64,000 bases of DNA from Thermodesulfobacteriota bacterium (GTDB lineage: Bacteria > Desulfobacterota > BSN033 > UBA1163). Position numbers and translations under genes: made by a program. The notes under the pieces are model-generated. The model saw only the letters and a program-made list of their open reading frames with translations, did no database searches and was not told where the DNA came from. Shown here piece after piece: positions 58,833-64,000 of this stretch; within the stretch, counting starts at the first letter, position 1; each line of letters begins with the position of its first letter. The stretch is taken from the NCBI GenBank assembly GCA_026415035.1, contig JAOAHX010000001.1, forward strand, positions 241,565-305,564. The letters run 5' to 3'.

Positions 58833-60110
58833 ATGCCACCCGTTAAACATCTCAAGTGCCTTCTGTGCGGAAAGGAATATAAGCCGGAGGAGGTCCTCTA
58901 TGTATGTCCAGACCATGGGACAGAGGGGATCTTGGATGTCCAGTATGACTATGAATCCATTGGCAGGGCCATCTCCCGTAGCGCCTTACAAGGGGAGGGA
59001 CACAACCTCTGGCGGTACCGCCCCCTCCTCCCGGTGGCAATCTCCCAACCCGTGCCACCCCTCCAGGTGGGCTGGACCCCCCTCTACTTTGCACCCCGAC
59101 TGGCAAACCCCTTAGGGCTCCATCATCTCTGGGTCAAGGACGAGACCCGTCAGCCCACGGGCTCCCTCAAGGACCGGGCAAGCGCCATTGCCCTCCTCAA
59201 GGCCGAAGAGATCGGGGCGAGTGTGATCACCACCGCGAGCACGGGAAATGCGGCCGCAGCCCTTTCGGGATTGTGCGCCAGCGTGGGGAGGGCCAACGTC
59301 ATCTTCGTCCCCGAATCGGCTCCCGAGGCCAAGGTCGCCCAGCTGATGGCCTATGGCTCGACGGTCTTCTTGGTGGAGGGGACCTACGATGAGGCCTTCG
59401 ACCTCTGTCTGAAAGCGGCCCAGGCGTATGGATGGTACATTCGGAGCACAGGGTTCAATCCTTACATGACCGAAGGGAAGAAGACCGCGGCCTACGAAAT
59501 CTGCGAACAACTCCACTGGGACCCTCCCGATGTGATCTTCGTCCCCGTGGGAGACGGATGCATCCTCGGAGGCATCCACAAAGGCCTCAAGGATCTCATC
59601 GCCCTGGGCTGGATCACGAGGATGCCCCGGCTCATTGGGGTCCAAGCGGCTGGCTCTGCGGCCCTATACCACGCCTGGAAAAGGGGAATCGATCCTGCCC
59701 GGATCGAACCCATCAAGGCCCAAACGATCGCCGATAGCCTCTCCGCAGGACTGCCCAGGGACCGAATCAAAGCGATGAAGGCCGTTCAGGAGACCGGGGG
59801 TGCCTTCGTCAGGGTCACCGACGAGGAAATCCTGAAATCCATTTCGATATTGGCCCAGGGGTGTGGGGTATTTGCGGAACCCGCTGGGGCAGCCTCCTAT
59901 GCGGGCCTGGTGGAGGCGCTTCGGACCGGCCTGATCCGATCCGACGAAAGGATCGTGCTTCTGGTCACCGGAAGCGGCCTCAAAGACATTGCCTCGGCCA
60001 TGAAGTCGGTGGCCCATAAACCGAAACGTATTGCGCCGACCCTCGACGCCGTGGAGGAGGCCCTTAGGCAGGGCCTCCTCCCCTCTCATCAGAAAGGGAA
60101 CATTCGATGA
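58833..60110 (+). CDS. Threonine-synthase-like PLP enzyme (beta family), catabolic context
   Basis: 425 residues from ATG 58833 (a TTG at 58827 overlapping the ygeW stop is possible). An N-terminal zinc-ribbon-like stretch (CLLCGK at 9-14, CPDHG near 25) is typical of long threonine synthases. The PLP lysine is K113 in PTGSLKDRAS, with ITTASTGNAAAALSGLCA and VPVGDGCILGGIHKG. It differs from the thrC at 21062-22117 and sits where E. coli has diaminopropionate ammonia-lyase (ygeX). I infer an ammonia-lyase or beta-replacement activity on an amino acid released by the pathway; true threonine synthase remains possible. Confidence 0.8.
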   Translation: MPPVKHLKCLLCGKEYKPEEVLYVCPDHGTEGILDVQYDYESIGRAISRSALQGEGHNLWRYRPLLPVAISQPVPPLQVGWTPLYFAPRLANPLGLHHLWVKDETRQPTGSLKDRASAIALLKAEEIGASVITTASTGNAAAALSGLCASVGRANVIFVPESAPEAKVAQLMAYGSTVFLVEGTYDEAFDLCLKAAQAYGWYIRSTGFNPYMTEGKKTAAYEICEQLHWDPPDVIFVPVGDGCILGGIHKGLKDLIALGWITRMPRLIGVQAAGSAALYHAWKRGIDPARIEPIKAQTIADSLSAGLPRDRIKAMKAVQETGGAFVRVTDEEILKSISILAQGCGVFAEPAGAASYAGLVEALRTGLIRSDERIVLLVTGSGLKDIASAMKSVAHKPKRIAPTLDAVEEALRQGLLPSHQKGNIR

Positions 60111-61573
60111 TCGATCTCACCATCCACGAGGAACCCTTAAAGCGGACGGTTCAACGATTGAGGGAGAGGGGAATCGTCCTCCCTACCTTCCGGCAACAGA
60201 AAAACCCAGAGGAAATCCCCCCGGCGATCAAAGATCGGTTGAAGGAGGTCGGACTCTGGGACCTCCATCCCTACAACCTCTTCCGGATCACCTGGAAGAA
60301 CGAACCGGTGGATCACGGAGGAGGATTCGGAGACGTCAATGTGATGGAGATCCCCATCGTACTCTCCGGGGTGGAGGCGAGGATCCTCGCCCTCATCGGG
60401 AAGTGGTTTCCTACGGGGTCCCACAAAGTGGGGGCGACCTACGGTTGCCTCATTCCGAGGCTCGTCACCGGTCAGTTCGATCCTACCCGGCACAAGGCCG
60501 TCTGGCCCTCCACCGGAAATTTCTGCCGAGGGGGAGCGTATAACGCGGCCCTCCTTGGATGCGAGTCGATCGCCATCTTGCCCGAGGGGATGAGCCGGGA
60601 ACGGTTCGAATGGCTCTCGAAGATCGCCGGAGAGGTCCTCACGACACCGGGAGGGGAGAGCAATGTGAAGGAGATCTTCGACAAGTGCAAGGAGCTCCAG
60701 AGGACCCGAAAGGACCTCTTCATCTTCAACCAGTTTGAGGAGTTCGGGAATCACCTCTGGCACTACGAAGTGACCGGCCAAGCCCTGGAGGAGGCCCTCC
60801 GACAGCGGATGACCTCCGAGGACCGATTTGCGGGTTTTGTTGCGTCTTCGGGTTCTGCGGGCACCTTAGGAGCGGGGGACTATCTCAAAAAGGTTTTTCC
60901 GGGGTCTCGTCTGGCCGTGGGCGAGCCCCTTCAGTGCCCGACCCTCCTCTGCAACGGCTATGGAGACCACCGGATCGAGGGAATCGGAGATAAACACGTC
61001 CCCTGGATCCACCACGTGAGGAATACGGACATGGTGATTGCGGTCGATGACCAGGCCTGCCTGGACCTCATCCGCCTTTTTAACGAACCCAAGGGCATCG
61101 GCTACCTGAAAAAAGAAGGGGTTGACGAGAAGTTCCTCTCCAAGCTTCCCCTTCTGGGGATATCGAGCGTGGCGAACCTTCTCTGTGCCATCAAATTTGC
61201 CAAATATTATGGGTTGGGCCGGCGCGACTTCATCGCGACCGTCTTTACCGACTCCATCGACCTCTATCGGTCGCGGCTAAAGGAGCTCGAAGAAAAATAC
61301 GGTCCTTATACCGAGGAAGAGGCGGTGAAGGATTATCATCGCGTCCTCATGGGGACCACGACCGACCATCTCCTCGAATTGAGTTATAGGGAGAAGAAGC
61401 GGATTCACAACCTCAAATATTTTACCTGGATCGAACAGCAGGGAAAGGACCCTTCCGAACTGGAGGCCCAGTGGGAGGACGACCCGTTTTACTGGGAAAA
61501 CCTCCATGCCCAGGCAAAGAAGATCGATGACCTCATCGACCAGTTCAACCGCCTCACCGGTCTGAGGCCATGA
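60107..61573 (+). CDS. Beta-family PLP-dependent enzyme (cysteine synthase/TrpB-like), function unassigned
   Basis: 488 residues, start ATG overlapping the previous stop (ATGA). The PLP lysine is probably K107 in FPTGSHKVGATYG, with WPSTGNFCRGGAYNAALLG and SSGSAGTLGAGDYL as the cofactor loops. It has an extra C-terminal helical part (about 400-488, KNLKYFTWIEQQGKD region) beyond the usual 310-residue fold. I do not recognise a named enzyme. Being translationally coupled to the threonine-synthase-like gene suggests consecutive or paired reactions, perhaps deamination or lysis of an amino acid produced by YgeY. Confidence 0.78.
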   Translation: MIDLTIHEEPLKRTVQRLRERGIVLPTFRQQKNPEEIPPAIKDRLKEVGLWDLHPYNLFRITWKNEPVDHGGGFGDVNVMEIPIVLSGVEARILALIGKWFPTGSHKVGATYGCLIPRLVTGQFDPTRHKAVWPSTGNFCRGGAYNAALLGCESIAILPEGMSRERFEWLSKIAGEVLTTPGGESNVKEIFDKCKELQRTRKDLFIFNQFEEFGNHLWHYEVTGQALEEALRQRMTSEDRFAGFVASSGSAGTLGAGDYLKKVFPGSRLAVGEPLQCPTLLCNGYGDHRIEGIGDKHVPWIHHVRNTDMVIAVDDQACLDLIRLFNEPKGIGYLKKEGVDEKFLSKLPLLGISSVANLLCAIKFAKYYGLGRRDFIATVFTDSIDLYRSRLKELEEKYGPYTEEEAVKDYHRVLMGTTTDHLLELSYREKKRIHNLKYFTWIEQQGKDPSELEAQWEDDPFYWENLHAQAKKIDDLIDQFNRLTGLRP

Positions 61574-61650
61574 TCCGAAACGGCCCTTGACTTCCCTCGG
61601 CCCATTTGCTAATTATGGATTAAATTTATGGCGGACAGGAGGTGAAAGGA

Positions 61651-61878
61651 ATGGCAAATGTCCTCGGGGTCTTGATCGGCGGCGTGGTCGTCATCATCGG
61701 GATCATCCTTCTGGTCACCTGGTGGTCGATGTTCGTCAAAGGGTTGATGGCCACCGTGCCTGCCCTGCTCATCCTGATCGGCGCAGGCGTCCTCCTCTAT
61801 TTCATCAGTGAAATCAAGTCCCAGCGCGACTTAAAGAAAGAGGAAGCGAAAACCTCGGAGACAGCCAAAACGGAGTAG
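61651..61878 (+). CDS. Small membrane protein, two helices
   Basis: 75 residues from ATG 61651; AGGAGGTGA seven bases upstream decides this start over the GTG at 61642. Two membrane segments (VLGVLIGGVVVIIGIILLVT and GLMATVPALLILIGAGVLLY) are followed by a charged cytoplasmic tail (EIKSQRDLKKEEAKTSETA). No family recognised. It has its own hairpin terminator downstream. Confidence 0.7.
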   Translation: MANVLGVLIGGVVVIIGIILLVTWWSMFVKGLMATVPALLILIGAGVLLYFISEIKSQRDLKKEEAKTSETAKTE

Positions 61879-61907
61879 TTGAAATATCCGAGAAGATCGT
61901 TGGAAGG

Positions 61908-61943
61908 CGGGACGGGGCCATTGCGCTCTGTCCCGTTTTTTTT
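61908..61943 (+). terminator. Intrinsic terminator
   Basis: CGGGAC (61908-61913) pairs with GTCCCG (61930-61935), followed by eight T. It closes the small membrane protein gene and probably the rightward catabolic operon. Confidence 0.8.
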
Positions 61944-62036
61944 CCCATTCCCTTTGGCCCTTTTCCCGAGGACGTCCGATCGGCCGAAGGGGATCTAACC
62001 GCCTTAGGGCCCCCTGTAAAAAAGGATCCGTTCTCC

Positions 62037-62222
62037 ATGAAGAAACTTCAACCTGGAGATCAAATCGTCCAAATTGACGAAGAGCTCGGGATCGCCTGGA
62101 TCCTTCTGCCCCCCGACCCCAACCTGAAGGGATTCCAAGGCATCTCCCCCCGCATCATGGACGAAGAGAAATTTAATGCGGCCAAGAAAAAGTCGTTGCG
62201 GGAGAAAGGAAAAGCCCAATGA
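62037..62222 (+). CDS. Small hypothetical protein coupled to nitroreductase
   Basis: 61 residues, hydrophilic, no membrane segment: KKLQPGDQIVQIDEELGIAW then LLPPDPNLKGFQGISPRIMD. The ATG of the next gene overlaps its stop (ATGA), supporting real translation. Not recognised; perhaps a small partner of the nitroreductase. Confidence 0.6.
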   Translation: MKKLQPGDQIVQIDEELGIAWILLPPDPNLKGFQGISPRIMDEEKFNAAKKKSLREKGKAQ

Positions 62223-62983
62223 AGGATGGAGAGAAAGAGGTATTGAGACAGTTCAGGTATTTTTTGAAAGACAGTGTCCGGAAAAGGGTAGACTTCTCCA
62301 AGACCGACCAGAACAGGGGGGTCGACCCGCCCCCGATCGAAAAACCCTATCCAGCCGGTGCGGTGCGACTCGATCTGGTCAAGCCGGGACATTGGAAGAA
62401 TATTCCCTCCATGGATCTTATGACCGCGATCCGAAACCGGCAGAGCCGTCGGGTCTACACCAATCAACCCCTCACCCTGGAAGAACTCTCGTTCCTCCTA
62501 TGGGCGACCCAGGGGATCAAAGAAAAAATCGATGAGGGACATGCCTATCGAACGGTCCCCTCCGCCGGTTGTCGCCATGCCCTGGAGACTTACCTAACGG
62601 TCTTCCGTGTAGAAGGACTCGAGCCGGGCGTCTATCGGTACCTGCCCCTTTCTCATCAACTATTGTTCGAATTCTCAGAAGAAAAACTTTCGACGAAACT
62701 GGTTCGGGCGGCTTTTGGCCAGCCCTATCCGGGTCAGGCCGCGGTCACCTTTATCTGGACCGCGATCCCTTACCGGATGGAGTGGCGCTACGGCCTTGCA
62801 GCCCATAGGGTCATCGCCATCGACGCCGGACATGTCTGCCAGAACCTCTACCTGGCCTGCGAGGCCATCGGTGCAGGAACGTGTGCCATCGCCGCCTACG
62901 ATCAGGAGCTGCTGGATCAGTTCCTGCGTGTGGATGGCGAGGAGGAATTTGCCGTGTATATGGCCTCGGTCGGAAAGATTTGA
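62219..62983 (+). CDS. SagB-type nitroreductase-family dehydrogenase
   Basis: 254 residues. An FMN-binding nitroreductase fold of the SagB-like type: AIRNRQSRRVYTNQPLTLEE, LSFLLWATQGIKE, RTVPSAGCRHALETYLTVFR, LEPGVYRYLP, and the late CEAIGAGTCAIAAYDQE. SagB proteins oxidise azolines in peptide natural products when with SagC/SagD, but no cyclodehydratase or precursor peptide gene is adjacent, so this is probably one of the stand-alone anaerobe reductases of unknown substrate. Confidence 0.88.
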   Translation: MKDGEKEVLRQFRYFLKDSVRKRVDFSKTDQNRGVDPPPIEKPYPAGAVRLDLVKPGHWKNIPSMDLMTAIRNRQSRRVYTNQPLTLEELSFLLWATQGIKEKIDEGHAYRTVPSAGCRHALETYLTVFRVEGLEPGVYRYLPLSHQLLFEFSEEKLSTKLVRAAFGQPYPGQAAVTFIWTAIPYRMEWRYGLAAHRVIAIDAGHVCQNLYLACEAIGAGTCAIAAYDQELLDQFLRVDGEEEFAVYMASVGKI

Positions 62984-63166
62984 CCGAAGGAACCGGGGCA
63001 TTTGTTGCTTTTCACCTACAGTTTCGCAACGCCTCTCCTCTCATGGTGGGCCGAAGGAAATTCATCCAAAGAAATGGGCCTTCCCTTTCAAGAGCGAGCC
63101 ATGTCCTCCCTTGCCTGAAAGGGAAAAATCTGATAAGAAGAGAGGCGAACAAAGGAGGGGCTTCGG

Positions 63167-63481
63167 ATGAAAAAAGTCGGAAAGAACCTGATCCTGTTTT
63201 GGGTTATCTTTTTCCTGATGGGAGGGACCTTTTCAAAGGGGTGGACTCAGGAAAAGACTCAAGAGGAACCTCTACCCATGAACGATGGAAAAGCCTTTAT
63301 CGATATTGCCATAGCCCGGCCTATCGGGTTTGCCGTCGGATTGGTCGGGGCAGGGGTGTTCATCGTTACCCTACCCTTCACCCTCCCTACCAGGAGCGCG
63401 GACGAGGCGGCTCGCTTTCTTATTTTGGACCCCTTCAGGTTCTCCTTCGGGAGGAAATTCCCCGACGAACACCTGAAGTAA
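63167..63481 (+). CDS. Small exported/membrane protein, 104 residues
   Basis: A signal peptide (NLILFWVIFFLMGGTFSKGW, cleavage near WTQE at 28) is followed by an acidic stretch, then DGKAFIDIAIARPIGFAVGL and VGAGVFIVTLPFTLPTRSAD, one hydrophobic helix with conserved-looking Arg-Pro-Gly. Similar short proteins occur in many Proteobacteria without assigned function. Start supported by GGAGGGG upstream. The 183 bases before it show nothing clear. Confidence 0.7.
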   Translation: MKKVGKNLILFWVIFFLMGGTFSKGWTQEKTQEEPLPMNDGKAFIDIAIARPIGFAVGLVGAGVFIVTLPFTLPTRSADEAARFLILDPFRFSFGRKFPDEHLK

Positions 63482-63612
63482 CTTAAACCCTAAGCTTTCC
63501 CCCCACCTCCTCCTATCTCTTATCTCCCCGGCACCTGAAGGGACCACCTTGCCTTCGGCTACGAGGCAGGGTTTGCCCTTCCCTCAACAACAGAAACGAA
63601 TGAGGTTCTCCC

Positions 63613-63647
63613 CTCAGTTCACTATTCGCAGGAGTCGTTAATGCCAC
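63613..63647 (+). repeat. Degenerate copy of the CRISPR-like repeat
   Basis: These 35 bases match the repeat at 63878-63912 at 28 of 35 positions, without gaps, including CAGTTC and GTCGTTAATG versus ATCGTTAATG. It lies 265 bases left of the array. It could be a decayed array end or leader-proximal relic. Confidence 0.55.
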
Positions 63648-63664
63648 AAAAGATACCGGTGGGC

Positions 63665-63727
63665 GGATCAAGCGAAGCGGATCCACCAACCTTAAGAGTA
63701 TTGGACCAAACGAAGCAGATCCCCCAA
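63665..63727 (+). repeat. Imperfect direct repeat, 25 bases, 38-base period
   Basis: 63665-63689 and 63703-63727 match at 21 of 25 positions. The first unit contains GGATCAAGCGAAGCGGATCC, a near-inverted repeat. It stands in the gene-free stretch 63482-63874, which otherwise shows no open frame with coding character on either strand. Confidence 0.5.
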
Positions 63728-63874
63728 TGGTAAAGAAGGCGCTAAAAATGGGACCGCCCTTTTTATTTGCCCTCTCCCATAGGACACCACCGCCCCCTCC
63801 TTCACCTTCAACGAGTATCCTGTTTAACGCCCTCAAAATAAATGTCAAAATTTCAAGGACGTCCCTAACTCTTC

Positions 63875-63984
63875 TCTTTCAGTTCCCTCTTCGTAGGGAT
63901 CGTTAATGCAACAACCAAACCATACCCTATCGAAACAGGGGGAGGGTCTTTCAGTTCCCTCTTCGTAGGGATCGTTAATGCAAC
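63875..63984 (+). CRISPR. Start of a CRISPR-like array, two repeats and one spacer, continuing past the right edge
   Basis: Two identical 38-base repeats, 63875-63912 and 63947-63984, flank a 34-base unique spacer (63913-63946). The repeat contains TCCCT-CTTCGT-AGGGA (5-bp stem) and ends TTAATGCAAC, resembling the 3' end of repeats whose crRNA tag ends in AAC, so transcription may run rightward. The last 16 bases start another spacer. No cas gene is in the window. Two repeats are few, but the geometry is typical. Confidence 0.72.
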
Positions 63985-64000
63985 GAAAGTGAGGATAGTG

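Noticed and set aside
62219..62983. Azole-modified peptide cluster around the SagB-like gene
   Set aside because: No cyclodehydratase, precursor peptide or export gene nearby.

Overview
This 64 kb window reads as chromosomal DNA of a GC-rich, Gram-negative, probably anaerobic bacterium of the Desulfobacterota (Deltaproteobacteria). Evidence: LPS export genes beside rpoN, a permease-less PTS with HPr kinase, RapZ and EIIA-Ntr, an RND pump, a TRAP transporter, SagB-type nitroreductase and an anaerobe-type carbamoyl/hydantoin cluster. The genus cannot be named from sequence alone. Genes are tightly packed, with many ATGA/GTGA stop-start overlaps.

Region 1 (1-27 kb, mostly minus strand) is core metabolism. 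From the left edge: ispG (cut by the edge), an RND pump and its membrane fusion protein, ahcY and metK (SAM cycle). Then comes a long cassette ptsI-ptsH-EIIA(Man)-rapZ-hprK-ptsN-hpf-rpoN-lptB-lptA-lptC-kdsD-pyrG, linked to a threonine block (apgM-like, thrC, hom, alaC-like aminotransferase) and recG. kdsA and kdsC are absent from where they often sit. The apgM-like gene probably fills the homoserine kinase step. Two gaps carry good promoters overlapped or flanked by inverted repeats.

Region 2 (27-30.7 kb): a plus-strand set mtnP, Mut7-C, purF, meeting pyrE tail to tail with a 25-base overlap.

Region 3 (30.7-43.5 kb, all minus) is visibly more A+T-rich and looks accessory. It encodes an ECF-like sigma factor, a membrane anti-sigma factor with an HxxxCxxC zinc site, an M48 protease with TPRs, a secreted TPR-CHAT (caspase-like) protease, a DegS-sized one-PDZ HtrA protease, and two secreted proteins. 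The periplasmic part of the anti-sigma factor shares an unnamed domain with one of those secreted proteins. Further downstream are a frameshifted small gene, a TPR/DUF483-like protein, a small tyrosine-rich secreted protein and an M48 lipoprotein. I read this as an envelope signalling and proteolysis system, and it is one of two candidates for the undescribed system.

Region 4 (43.5-48.6 kb): a phosphorelay set of PBP-sensor histidine kinase, single-domain receiver and hybrid PAS kinase.

Region 5 (48.6-61.6 kb): two divergent operons from back-to-back strong promoters. Leftward: argF-like OTCase, an orphan [2Fe-2S] subunit, dihydropyrimidinase/hydantoinase, pyrB-like ATCase, carbamate kinase. 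Rightward: TRAP DctPQM, YgeY-type M20 hydrolase, YgeW-type knotted carbamoyltransferase, a threonine-synthase-like enzyme and a second beta-family PLP enzyme. This resembles a rearranged relative of the E. coli yge/hyu/yqe/xdh region tied to anaerobic purine and ureide breakdown. The likely logic is uptake of a ureide-type substrate, ring opening, carbamoyl phosphate release and ATP formation. It is the second candidate system.

Region 6 (61.6-64 kb): small membrane proteins, a SagB-type nitroreductase, and the start of a CRISPR-like array (two identical 38-nt repeats, one 34-nt spacer) running off the right edge, with no cas genes in the window.
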